A stretch of DNA of 41,232 nucleotides from Acidimicrobiaceae bacterium (GTDB lineage Bacteria; Actinomycetota; Acidimicrobiia; Acidimicrobiales; RAAP-2). A model generated the notes under the pieces. The model searched no databases, was not told the DNA's origin, and saw only the letters and a program-made list of their open reading frames with translations. The stretch is taken from assembly GCA_027314705.1 (NCBI GenBank), contig DAHVAJ010000009.1, positions 1 to 41,232 on the forward strand. The letters run 5' to 3'. Made by a program: the position numbers and the translations under genes. This document shows positions 23,860 to 31,300 of the stretch, one piece after another (position 1 is the first letter of the stretch; the number at the start of each line of letters is the position of its first letter).

Positions 23860-24774
23860 CTAGCCGGGGACGTGGAGGCCCTGGGGCCGGCCCTCGGGGA
23901 GGGCCACCACCACCTGGAGCAGTTCGAGCAGGGCCCGGGTCGGGGCCGAGGGCAGGCCCCGGCTGCGCTGGGCCACGCCCACCCGGCGGCGGGGCAGGCC
24001 GTCGACCGGCACCGGCTGGAACTGCTCGCGCAGGAACCCCGGGATGGCCGTGGCCGGCAGGATGGCCGGCCCGTAGCCCTCGAAGGTGAGGGAGGCGATG
24101 AGTCGGAGACCGTCGATCTCGGCGGCCGGCAGGAGGGTGATGCCGAGCGGCCGCGTCGCGGCGTCGAGCTCGTCCCGGAACGCAGTGCCGGGGACCGGGA
24201 GCAGCAGCTCCATGTCGGCGAGGTCCTCGAGCACGAGGGGCCGCCCCTGGGTGGCCATGGCGTGGCCCTCGGGGACGACCAGCATGAGGTCCTCCTCGAA
24301 GAGGGCACGGGTGACGAGGTCCCGCCCGCTGACCGGCAGGTTGAGCACGGCCAGGTCGAGCTGTCCGGCGGCCAACTGGGGCTCGAGGCCGGTGGTCGTG
24401 CCCTCCACGATCACCAGGCGGAGCTTGGGGTGGCGTTGGAGGACGGCGTCCATCAGGCGGGGGACGAGCCAGCGGGCGGTGGTGCCGATGATGCCCACCC
24501 GCACCGTGCCCGTGACCTCGTCCTTGCAGGCGGCCACGTCGGCCCGGAGGGCGTCGAGCTCGGCCAGGATGCGCCGGGCCCGGGCCACGACGACGGTGCC
24601 CTCCTCGGTCAGACGCCCGTCGGAGCGGTCCACCATGGGGGCGTTGAGCTCGCGCTCCAGCCGGGCCACGTGGGCCGAGACGTTGGACTGCACCGTGCCG
24701 AGGTGGTCGGCGGCGGCCGAGAAGGTGCCGTGGTCGCTGATGGCCGTGAGCGCTTGGAGGTGGCGGAGTTCCAT
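23860..24774 (-). CDS. LysR-type transcriptional regulator
   Basis: 304 residues. MELRHLQALTAISDHGTFSAAADHL (1-25, in parts) with VQSNVSAHVARLERELNAPM is the LysR winged helix-turn-helix; VRVGIIGTTARWLVPRLMD (about 92-110) opens the periplasmic-binding-protein-like effector domain. The regulated genes are not clear, since the adjacent divergent unit is a small RNA. The ATG is 8 nt from a TATCGT box that lies within a 13-bp palindrome, which points to autoregulation. Confidence 0.9.
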   Translation of the reverse strand: MELRHLQALTAISDHGTFSAAADHLGTVQSNVSAHVARLERELNAPMVDRSDGRLTEEGTVVVARARRILAELDALRADVAACKDEVTGTVRVGIIGTTARWLVPRLMDAVLQRHPKLRLVIVEGTTTGLEPQLAAGQLDLAVLNLPVSGRDLVTRALFEEDLMLVVPEGHAMATQGRPLVLEDLADMELLLPVPGTAFRDELDAATRPLGITLLPAAEIDGLRLIASLTFEGYGPAILPATAIPGFLREQFQPVPVDGLPRRRVGVAQRSRGLPSAPTRALLELLQVVVALPEGRPQGLHVPG

Positions 24775-24784
24775 CGCCTGAAAC

Positions 24785-24797
24785 GATACCAGGTATC
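24785..24797. promoter_or_regulatory. 13-bp palindrome at the LysR promoter
   Basis: GATACC-A-GGTATC, 10 nt upstream of the LysR ATG and overlapping its TATCGT -10 box (24783-24788, minus strand). The A-T-A-C/G-T-A-T symmetry is typical of LysR boxes. It is 12 bp from the -35 of the 6C-like RNA promoter, so the regulator could also affect that RNA. Confidence 0.6.
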
Positions 24798-24809
24798 AAA
24801 ATAAACTGC

Positions 24810-24839
24810 TTGACTGATCGCTGGCGGTCCGTATATCGT
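24810..24839 (+). promoter_or_regulatory. near-consensus promoter of the 6C-like RNA
   Basis: TTGACT (24810-24815) and TATATC (24832-24837, spacer 16) or TATCGT (24834-24839, spacer 18). It is the only promoter in the window with a clear -35, as expected for a strongly expressed small RNA. Confidence 0.7.
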
Positions 24840-24843
24840 GGAG

Positions 24844-24930
24844 CGCAGCACAGGACATAAGGAATCCCCCTCCTTTCCTTGTTGCGTAGTGCAAAGGGAC
24901 CACCCTCCCCCCCTGGTGGTCCCTTTGCCG
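24844..24930 (+). ncRNA. 6C-like actinobacterial small RNA
   Basis: A transcript of about 87 nt from the promoter above. Hairpin 1 is AAGGAA/TTCCTT (24859-24864, 24875-24880) with loop TCCCCCTCCT; hairpin 2 is a perfect 12-bp stem AAAGGGACCACC (24893-24904) with loop CTCCCCCCCT and the matching arm 24915-24926. Two stem-loops with at least six C in each loop define the 6C RNA family of actinobacteria, thought to pair with G-rich ribosome sites and linked to growth and DNA replication control. The ACAGGACAT segment before hairpin 1 also fits my memory of the family. Ends are estimated. Confidence 0.75.
24893..24926 (+). terminator. terminator hairpin (second stem of the 6C-like RNA)
   Basis: Perfect 12-bp stem, 10-nt C-rich loop, ending CCCTTT then GCCGCG. 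It also separates the RNA from the convergent DUF2079 gene. Confidence 0.7.
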
Positions 24931-24988
24931 CGTCCGGGGGTCCGTCCGTCCCGTCGGGGACGCCCGACGCCCACCCGGACGCGACGAT

Positions 24989-25021
24989 CGGTCACGGGGC
25001 GACCCGGCGGTCACGGGGCGA
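24989..25021. repeat. 14-bp direct repeat at the end of the DUF2079 gene
   Basis: CGGTCACGGGGCGA occurs at 24989-25002 and 25008-25021; the second copy contains the gene's stop codon. Possibly a small duplication that reached the 3' end. Confidence 0.5.
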
Positions 25022-26585
25022 AGTGGACGGTCCGCACCGAGGTCGTCGGCCGCCAGACGAAGGCACTGACCTGCGGGCTCTCGGCCACCACCCGGGCGTG
25101 GAGCTCCGTTCTGACCAGGGTCGCGGCCGCGGCCGTCTGGGCCGGCGTGGCCTGTTCGAGTCCGGCCGTCGGTACGAAGACGAAGGCGACCGTCGGGGCC
25201 ACGACGGGGACGGTCTGGCCGTCGGCGAAGGCGTCGAGGAACGGATAGACGGCCCGTCTGGCCCCGAAGCGCCCGATGACCCCCTGGGAGACGACCACCT
25301 CGGCGTCGGGGGGGAGGCGGGCCTCGACGGCGGCCAGCTGGGCGGCCGTGGCCGGGTCGACCCGGGCGAACTCGGTCCGGGCCCGGGGGGTCCAGTGCGC
25401 GCTCGCGGCCACCACCTGGGCCAGGGCGACCGACCCGAGCACGGCGACCACCACCGCCCCGCGGGTCCGGGCCAGCACCCAGGTGAGCACGGCCACCGAT
25501 CCGACGGTGAGGAACCCGACGGCCACGAGGTTCTGGAAGGCCCCGGCCGCCCCGATGAACACGCCCGACTGGTTGAGGGCGTTGGGGACGAGGACGGCGA
25601 GGGCCATCCCCGCTCCCCACGGCGAGGCCAGGCCCAGGGTGCCCGAGGCCGTCACGAACTTGGCGATCTCGGACCAGCGGGTCCGCAGGACGTGGACGAC
25701 GTCGGCGGGGTGGCCGAGGATGCCGACCAGCACGCCCACCGTGGCGGCCACCCCACCTGCCGGGGCCACGTGGGCCAGGTAGCCGTAGTTGCCGGCCAGA
25801 CTCGACCCCTTGCCCGACCCGACGGCGATGACGACCACCACCCAGACGACCCCGACGAGGACGAGGGCGATCCCCTGGCGCCGCAGCGCCCGGCCGGACA
25901 CGAGGGCGGCGAGGCCCAGCCCGACCAGGTAGGAGGCGGCGACGTCGCCGCACAGCAGGACGAGGGCCGCCCACAGCCAGGCCCGCCGGCGCCCGCCCCA
26001 GACGTCGCGGGCGCACAGGGCCGCGAAGAGGGCGGCGATCGGTTGGACGTGGAAGTCGAACGAGGCCGCCCAGTAGGTCCAGGGGGACACCAGCAGGGCC
26101 ACCAGGAGCCCGGCACCGGCCACCCGGGCCCCGGGCCGGGCCTCGGGCCAGTGCCGCCCGAGGTGCTCGAGCCCGGTCCGGAAGAGGACCAGACCGAAGC
26201 CGACGAGGGCCAGGTCCTGGACGACGAGGAGCGAGAAGGCGGAGAGGCCGACGGCCCGCAGGAGGGCCAGCGGCCACAGGACCAGCTCGAAGTGGCTCTG
26301 CCAGAAGGGGTAGCCGTAGTGGGGGTAGTGGTAGGCGAAGGTGGTCTCGTAGGGGTCGAGGTGGCCGGTCCCGATCTGGGACCACGCCTGGCTGAACGTG
26401 GCGAAGTCGCTGGTGAGGTCGAAGCGGTCCCAGAGGTGGCGGCTCCAGGCCACGAGGCCGACCAGTTGCAGGCCGAAGGCGGCCACACCGACCAGCCACA
26501 GGGTCCGGAAGCGTCCGGTCCCCCCGTGCCGTGCCGTCGGGGTCGGTGCGGGGGCCGCCGCCTCCACCGGGGCCGGTTGCGTCAC
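25011..26585 (-). CDS. DUF2079 polytopic membrane protein
   Basis: 524 residues with about 11 hydrophobic helices. DLTSDFATFSQAWSQIGTGHLDPYET (about 54-79, in parts) and HYPHYGYPFWQSHFELVLWPLALL (in parts) are the early extracytoplasmic D-x-(A/G) and H-F motifs of DUF2079 proteins, which resemble polyprenyl-phosphate-dependent glycosyltransferases of the GT-C fold. YWAASFDFHVQPIAALFA adds the second conserved H. It may move sugar to an envelope polymer; this is inference. The GTG at 26585 is used (about 30 nt from a TACGCT -10 box); the frame continues through shadow sequence of the opposite strand. Confidence 0.82.
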   Translation of the reverse strand: MTQPAPVEAAAPAPTPTARHGGTGRFRTLWLVGVAAFGLQLVGLVAWSRHLWDRFDLTSDFATFSQAWSQIGTGHLDPYETTFAYHYPHYGYPFWQSHFELVLWPLALLRAVGLSAFSLLVVQDLALVGFGLVLFRTGLEHLGRHWPEARPGARVAGAGLLVALLVSPWTYWAASFDFHVQPIAALFAALCARDVWGGRRRAWLWAALVLLCGDVAASYLVGLGLAALVSGRALRRQGIALVLVGVVWVVVVIAVGSGKGSSLAGNYGYLAHVAPAGGVAATVGVLVGILGHPADVVHVLRTRWSEIAKFVTASGTLGLASPWGAGMALAVLVPNALNQSGVFIGAAGAFQNLVAVGFLTVGSVAVLTWVLARTRGAVVVAVLGSVALAQVVAASAHWTPRARTEFARVDPATAAQLAAVEARLPPDAEVVVSQGVIGRFGARRAVYPFLDAFADGQTVPVVAPTVAFVFVPTAGLEQATPAQTAAAATLVRTELHARVVAESPQVSAFVWRPTTSVRTVHFAP

Positions 26586-26606
26586 TGCCCCGGCCGCGAC
26601 GGTTGC

Positions 26607-26626
26607 ACGCTCACCGGCGTGAGCGT
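26607..26626. promoter_or_regulatory. inverted repeat in the divergent DUF2079 / HAD-PlsC region
   Basis: ACGCTCAC-cggc-GTGAGCGT, 8-bp arms with a 4-nt spacer. It overlaps the TACGCT -10 box of the DUF2079 gene (26622-26627, minus strand), so it is a candidate operator for an unidentified regulator. Confidence 0.45.
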
Positions 26627-26684
26627 ACCCCTGCGGTCCGTCCCGGTCCGGGTCCCGCCGGCCCAGCCGCCGGGTGGGCGGCGG

Positions 26685-26690
26685 TAGCGT
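26685..26690 (+). promoter_or_regulatory. -10 box of the HAD-PlsC/murT/gatD operon
   Basis: TAGCGT exactly 6 nt before the ATG at 26697; leaderless start. Confidence 0.55.
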
Positions 26691-26696
26691 GAGGGC

Positions 26697-28079
26697 ATGC
26701 CCGATCCGACCGGTGCCGTCTTCGTGGACCTCGACCGCACCCTCATCCGGTCGGCCAGCGGCCCGATCCTCCAGGAGGCCATGGTGGCCGAGGGCGTGCT
26801 GCCCGCCGGGAGGCACCTGCCGGGCGAGCAGGTCCTCTACGCCTTCTACAACGCCTTCGGCGAGACGGCGCCGTTCATGGGCCTGGCCCGGGCCACCGCG
26901 CTGGTCATGAAGGGCCGGTCGGCCGACGGCGTCCGGCGGGCCGGCAAGCGGGCCGTCGAGCCCCTCGGGGAGCTGGTCCAGCCGTGGGCCGTGGACGTCC
27001 TGACCGCCCACCGCCGCGCCGGACGCCAGCTGGTGCTGGCCACCACCTCCCCCCACGACCTGATCTGGCCGCTGGCCGAGGCCCTCGGCTTCGACGACCT
27101 GGTGGCCACCCGGTACGAGGAGGAGGACGGCCGGTACACCGGCCGACTGGTCGGGCGCTTCGCCTGGGGCACGGGAAAGCGCGACGCCGTCCGGGCCTGG
27201 TGCGAGGCCCACCGGGTGGCCCTGGCCGACTGCCACGCCTACTCGGACAGCGTCTTCGACCTGCCCCTGTTCGGCGCCGTCGGCCATCCCCACCCGCTCA
27301 ACCCCGACCCCCGCCTGGCCGCGGTGGCCCGGGCCCGGCGGTGGCCCGTCGAGCACTGGGACCGCTCCCCCGGCGTGCCCTCGCTCCTCGGGCTCGAGCC
27401 CTACCACCTGGTGCGCCTGGTGGTGCGGCCCGAGACCTTCCCCTACGCCCGCTTCACCGTCCGGGGTCTCGAGCACATCCCCCACGAGGGACCGGTCGTG
27501 CTTGTGGCCAACCACCGCAGCTACTTCGACGTGGCCGCCCTGGCCCTGGTGGCGGCCCGGCTCCACCGGCCGGTCCGCTTCATGGCCAAGCAGGAGCTGT
27601 TCGACGCCCCGGTCGTGGGCCAGCTGGCCCGGGCCCTCGGCGGGATCGCCGTGGACCGGGACGGCGGATCGGGCGATCCGCTGGGTCGGGCCGCCGCCGC
27701 GCTGCGCGCCGGCGAGGTGGTCGTCGTACTCCCCCAGGGCACCATCCCCCGGGGTACGGCATTCTTCGACCCCGTGCTCCGGGGCAAGACGGGCGCGGCC
27801 CGGCTGGCCGCCGAGACGGGTGCCCCGGTCGTTCCCGTCGGCCTGTGGGGCACCGAGCGGGTCTGGCCCCGCTCGTCGAAGGCCCCTCACGTCGCCGCCC
27901 TCCAGCACCCGCCCCGGGTGACGGTCACCGTCGGACCGCCGGTGGCGCTGGGCGGCGCCGACGCCGTGGCCGACACCGAGACCATCATGGCCGCCGTGGT
28001 CGCCCTGCTCCCCCGGGAGGCCCGGGCCCCCCACGTGCCCACGGCCGAGGAGCTGGCCCGCACCGAGCCCCGGGCGTGA
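26697..28079 (+). CDS. HAD-IB phosphatase fused to PlsC-type 1-acylglycerol-3-phosphate acyltransferase
   Basis: 460 residues, two domains. Residues 1-220: SerB-like HAD with VDLDRT (10-15; nucleophile Asp11, acid Asp13), LATTSP (motif II) and DSVFDLPLF (motif IV). Residues about 240-440: lysophospholipid acyltransferase with NHRSYFD (272-278, H-x4-D) and PQGTIPRG in place of the usual E-G-T. The acyltransferase makes phosphatidate from lysophosphatidate; the HAD part may dephosphorylate a lipid or regulate. This fusion is common in actinobacteria. Its stop overlaps the murT GTG, so lipid and peptidoglycan steps are coupled. Confidence 0.9.
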   Translation: MPDPTGAVFVDLDRTLIRSASGPILQEAMVAEGVLPAGRHLPGEQVLYAFYNAFGETAPFMGLARATALVMKGRSADGVRRAGKRAVEPLGELVQPWAVDVLTAHRRAGRQLVLATTSPHDLIWPLAEALGFDDLVATRYEEEDGRYTGRLVGRFAWGTGKRDAVRAWCEAHRVALADCHAYSDSVFDLPLFGAVGHPHPLNPDPRLAAVARARRWPVEHWDRSPGVPSLLGLEPYHLVRLVVRPETFPYARFTVRGLEHIPHEGPVVLVANHRSYFDVAALALVAARLHRPVRFMAKQELFDAPVVGQLARALGGIAVDRDGGSGDPLGRAAAALRAGEVVVVLPQGTIPRGTAFFDPVLRGKTGAARLAAETGAPVVPVGLWGTERVWPRSSKAPHVAALQHPPRVTVTVGPPVALGGADAVADTETIMAAVVALLPREARAPHVPTAEELARTEPRA

Positions 28080-29389
28080 CGGCCCGGACCGTCGCGCCGC
28101 CGCCGGTCCGGACCCCTCGGGCCCGGATGGCGGCCACGGCCGTGAGCGCGGTCAACGGCCTGTCGCGCGCCCTCGGGCGGGGGAGCGGCACGGTGGCCGG
28201 CGGCCGGGCCGGGCTGCTGCTCGACCCCTCCCTCCTCGCCACCCTGGCCGGCGATCGCACGGTGGCCCTGGTGAGCGGGACCAACGGCAAGACCACCACC
28301 ACCCGCCTGCTCGTGGCCGCGGCCGACGGGTCACCCGGCACCGTGGTCACCAACGACACGGGGGCCAACATGCCGGCCGGTCACGTGGCCGCCCTGGCGG
28401 AGGCGCCCGGGGCCGGACTGGCCGTCCTCGAGGTCGACGAGGGCTACCTCGGCCGCCTGGTGGAGGAGACCCGCCCGGCGGTCGTGGTCCTGCTCAATCT
28501 CTCCCGCGACCAGCTCGACCGCATCGCCGAGGTGCGCATGCTGGTCGACCGGTGGCGGGGGGCGCTGGCCGGTCTGGCCCCGGCCGACCGGGGACCCGGC
28601 ACCGTGGTGGTGGCCAACGCCGACGACCCCATGGTGGTCTGGGCCGCCCTCCCCGCCCCGGAGGTGCGCTGGGTGGGGGCCGGGCAGGTCTGGCACGACG
28701 ACGCCGTGGGCTGTCCGGCCTGCGGCGGGCGCATCGCCTTCGCCGACGACGGGGCCTGGGCCTGCGACCGGTGCGGGTTCGCCCGCCCCGACCGGGACGC
28801 CTGGCTGGACGGTGACGACCTGGTGCTGGCCGACGGGGCCCGGCACCGGATCCGGCTCGCCCTGCCCGGGCGGTTCAACCGGGCCAACGCGGCCATGGTG
28901 GCCGTGGCCGCCACCCCCCTGCTGGCCGCGGCCGGCCGGCCGGCCGGGCCCGCCGCCGTCCTCGACCGGCTGTCCGGGGTGACCGAGGTGGCCGGGCGCT
29001 TCGCCACGGTGACGGTCGGGGGCCGGCCCGTGCGCATGTTGCTGGCCAAGAACCCGGCGGGCTGGACGGCCATCTTCGATCTGCTCGAGGAGACGTCGGC
29101 CCCCGGCACGGCGGTCGTCTGCTCGGTCAACGCCCGGACGGCCGACGGCCTCGACACCAGCTGGCTGTGGGACGTCCCCTTCGAGCGGCTGGCCGGTCGC
29201 CCGGTCGTGGCCACGGGCGACCGCCGCCTCGACGTCGGGGTGCGCCTGCGCTACGCCGAGGTGCCCCACGCCGTGGTGGCCGACCCCCGCGACGCGCTCC
29301 TCCACGCCCTGGCCGGACCGGGGGCCGGCGACGGGGTCGAGTGCCTGGCCAACTACACGGCCTTCGACGACCTGCGACGACGGCGGTGA
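28076..29389 (+). CDS. murT: lipid II isoglutaminyl synthase, MurT subunit
   Basis: 437 residues. GTNGKTTTTRLL (68-79) is the Mur ligase ATP loop; Cys212, Cys215, Cys229 and Cys232 form the zinc ribbon that distinguishes MurT from MurE/F; DTSWLWDVPFE near the C-terminus belongs to the MurT-specific C-terminal domain. With GatD it amidates the D-Glu of lipid II to D-isoglutamine, using ammonia from glutamine. The GTG overlaps the upstream stop (GTGA) and its own stop overlaps gatD. Confidence 0.93.
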   Translation: MTARTVAPPPVRTPRARMAATAVSAVNGLSRALGRGSGTVAGGRAGLLLDPSLLATLAGDRTVALVSGTNGKTTTTRLLVAAADGSPGTVVTNDTGANMPAGHVAALAEAPGAGLAVLEVDEGYLGRLVEETRPAVVVLLNLSRDQLDRIAEVRMLVDRWRGALAGLAPADRGPGTVVVANADDPMVVWAALPAPEVRWVGAGQVWHDDAVGCPACGGRIAFADDGAWACDRCGFARPDRDAWLDGDDLVLADGARHRIRLALPGRFNRANAAMVAVAATPLLAAAGRPAGPAAVLDRLSGVTEVAGRFATVTVGGRPVRMLLAKNPAGWTAIFDLLEETSAPGTAVVCSVNARTADGLDTSWLWDVPFERLAGRPVVATGDRRLDVGVRLRYAEVPHAVVADPRDALLHALAGPGAGDGVECLANYTAFDDLRRRR

Positions 29390-30204
29390 GCGCCCCCCGC
29401 CTGACCGTGGCCGTCGTCTACCCCGACCTGCTCGGCACCTACGGCGACGGGGGGAACGGTCTCGTCCTGGCCCGACGGGCCGCCTGGCGCCACGTCGAGG
29501 TCGAACTGGTGTCCGCCACCTCGGACCGCCCGCTGCCCCGGGCCGACCTCTACACGGTGGGCGGGGGCGAGGACGGTCCCCAGGTCCGGGCGGCCATCGG
29601 CCTGGCCGAGGACGGCACGCTGGCCGACGCGGTGGCCGAGGGGGCGGTGGTCCTCGGGGTGTGCGCCGGCTACCAGCTGCTCGGGCGCGCCTTCCCCGAC
29701 AGCGCCGACCGGCCCCACGACGGCCTGGGCCTGCTCGACGTCACCACCCGGAAGGGGACGGGCCGCCGGGCCGTCGGCGAACTGGTGGCCGCCGTCGCCG
29801 ACGCCGGCCCCCGGCTGCCGGGCGGGGGTGGCCTGCCCCGCCTCACCGGCTTCGAGAACCACGGCGGTGTCTCCGTGGTGGGACCCGGTGCCCGCCCGCT
29901 GGCCCGGGTCGAGCGCGGCGTGGGTAACGGCGGGGGCGACGGGACCGAAGGGGCGTGGTCCGGCCGGGTGATCGGCACCTACCTCCACGGGCCGGTGCTG
30001 GCCCGGAACACGGCCCTGGCCGACCTGCTGCTGGCCTGGGCCCTCACCCCTCCCGGGGCGGCTCCGGAGGACGAGGCCCGGTTGGCCCCCCTCGACGACC
30101 ACGAGGAGCTGGCCCTGCGGGCCGAGCGCTTGGAGGCGGTCGGCGGGGCCCGGGACGGCGGCCGGTGGGCCCGGGTCGCCGCCCGGCTCCCGCGCCGCTG
30201 CTGA
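29386..30204 (+). CDS. gatD: lipid II isoglutaminyl synthase, GatD glutaminase subunit
   Basis: 272 residues, class I glutamine amidotransferase of the CobB/CobQ type. GVCAGYQLLG (91-100) carries the nucleophile Cys93 and GTYLHGPVLARN (197-208) the catalytic His201. It releases ammonia for MurT. The GTG overlaps the murT stop by 4 nt. The C-terminal tail after about residue 220 is longer and more charged than in Staphylococcus GatD. Confidence 0.93.
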   Translation: MSAPRLTVAVVYPDLLGTYGDGGNGLVLARRAAWRHVEVELVSATSDRPLPRADLYTVGGGEDGPQVRAAIGLAEDGTLADAVAEGAVVLGVCAGYQLLGRAFPDSADRPHDGLGLLDVTTRKGTGRRAVGELVAAVADAGPRLPGGGGLPRLTGFENHGGVSVVGPGARPLARVERGVGNGGGDGTEGAWSGRVIGTYLHGPVLARNTALADLLLAWALTPPGAAPEDEARLAPLDDHEELALRAERLEAVGGARDGGRWARVAARLPRRC

Positions 30205-30244
30205 GGCCGGGCGGTCGGGGCCGGACCCGCCCCGTCCGGGTCGG

Positions 30245-31300
30245 TCAGGCGCGCCGCCGGGGCGGCCACTCGGGGCCGGGGGGCCCGCCCGCCGCCGTGG
30301 CGTGCTGGTCGGCGTCCCGGCGAGAGGCCTCGGGCAGGGCCCAGGCCCGGCGCCAGGCGGACGCCTCGGGACCCCGCAGGGCCGGGGTCGACCCCGCGGC
30401 GGCCAGGCGACGGGCCGTCCACCAGTCGGTGGCGGCCTCGTGGGCCAGCGCGGCCACGGCCGACTCGATGCGGACCCCGAAGCGCCGGGCGTCCTCGTCC
30501 GGTCCGGGCCGGAGGGGGGTGCCGAAGGTGACCGTGGTGCGGGACCGCCGCACGGTCGAGCGGCCCTTGGGCAGGATGTGGCGGGTGCCGTCGAGGTGGA
30601 CGGGTACCACCGGCCGGTCGGTCCGGGCGGCCAGGTAGGCGGCACCGCCGCGGAAGGCCTGGGCCCAGCCGTCGGGGGAGCGGCCGCCCTCGGGGAAGAT
30701 CATGAGGTTCCACCCGTCGTCCAGGAGATCGGCGGCGAGCTCGGCCGAGCGCCGGTTGACCTTGGCCCGCTCCATGGGGATGGCACCGAGCAGGAAGGTG
30801 AAGGTGTCGGCCTTCCAGCGCCGGTCGAAGAAGTAGTCGGCTGCCGCGGCCACCACGATGCGGTGGCGGAACGGCAGCGGCAGGCAGGCCAGCAGCAGCG
30901 GCGTGTCGACGTGGCTGGCGTGGTTGGCCGCGAAGATGACCGGGCCGTCGAGGTCGCGCAGGTGCTCCCCGCCCCGCAACTCCGGCGCGGCCACGAGCCG
31001 GGCCAGCGGTCGGGTCACGTTGTCGAGCACCACGGCCCGGGCCAGGCGCACCGGATACCGGCGGGACCAGGCCGTGTCGTAGTGGACCCCGAGCTCGGGC
31101 TCGGGGGTGGGACGGGGCACCCCGCCCGGCCAGGTCGGCGCCCCGAGGGGGAACCGGGCCCGCCCGGCCCGGGCCGCCCAGGCCGACGGGCCCCGCGCGC
31201 CCCGCGCCCGACGGCCCCCGGCCGGCCGGCCGAGCGCCGCGTCGCTGCGCACGGCCCGGGACGGGCGCAGGCGGCGCGAGGTGTCGCTCGGTTCGCTCAC
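30245..31300 (-). CDS. PlsC-family lysophospholipid acyltransferase, last gene of the lipid operon
   Basis: 351 residues. FAANHASHVDTPLLLA (about 116-131) holds the H-x4-D motif, MIFPEGGRS the F-P-E-G substrate-phosphate site, and PVVPVHLDG block IV. An Arg/Pro/Ala-rich stretch of about 70 residues precedes the domain. It should transfer an acyl group from acyl-CoA or acyl-ACP to a hydroxyl acceptor, here possibly an alcohol or hydroxy lipid made by the operon. The GTG start overlaps the stop of the LarA-like gene (GTGA). Confidence 0.88.
   Translation of the reverse strand: MSEPSDTSRRLRPSRAVRSDAALGRPAGGRRARGARGPSAWAARAGRARFPLGAPTWPGGVPRPTPEPELGVHYDTAWSRRYPVRLARAVVLDNVTRPLARLVAAPELRGGEHLRDLDGPVIFAANHASHVDTPLLLACLPLPFRHRIVVAAAADYFFDRRWKADTFTFLLGAIPMERAKVNRRSAELAADLLDDGWNLMIFPEGGRSPDGWAQAFRGGAAYLAARTDRPVVPVHLDGTRHILPKGRSTVRRSRTTVTFGTPLRPGPDEDARRFGVRIESAVAALAHEAATDWWTARRLAAAGSTPALRGPEASAWRRAWALPEASRRDADQHATAAGGPPGPEWPPRRRA

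Noticed and set aside
24796-24858. Minus-strand 20-codon frame (MSCAALHDIRTASDQSSSLF) with a G-rich ribosome-like site before LysR
   Set aside because: The G-rich site is simply the complement of the C-rich loop of the 6C-like RNA, and the frame crosses that RNA's promoter. The small RNA explains the sequence better, though a leader peptide is not excluded.
24893-24926. T-box-like element on the minus strand (GGGTGGTCCC)
   Set aside because: The likeness to the T-box motif is limited to a few bases within a perfectly symmetric hairpin, and no aminoacyl-tRNA synthetase or amino acid gene follows.
26586-28034. Minus-strand extension of DUF2079 to 1007 residues
   Set aside because: It is antisense to the HAD-PlsC gene, whose motifs are intact; the membrane protein starts at about 26585.
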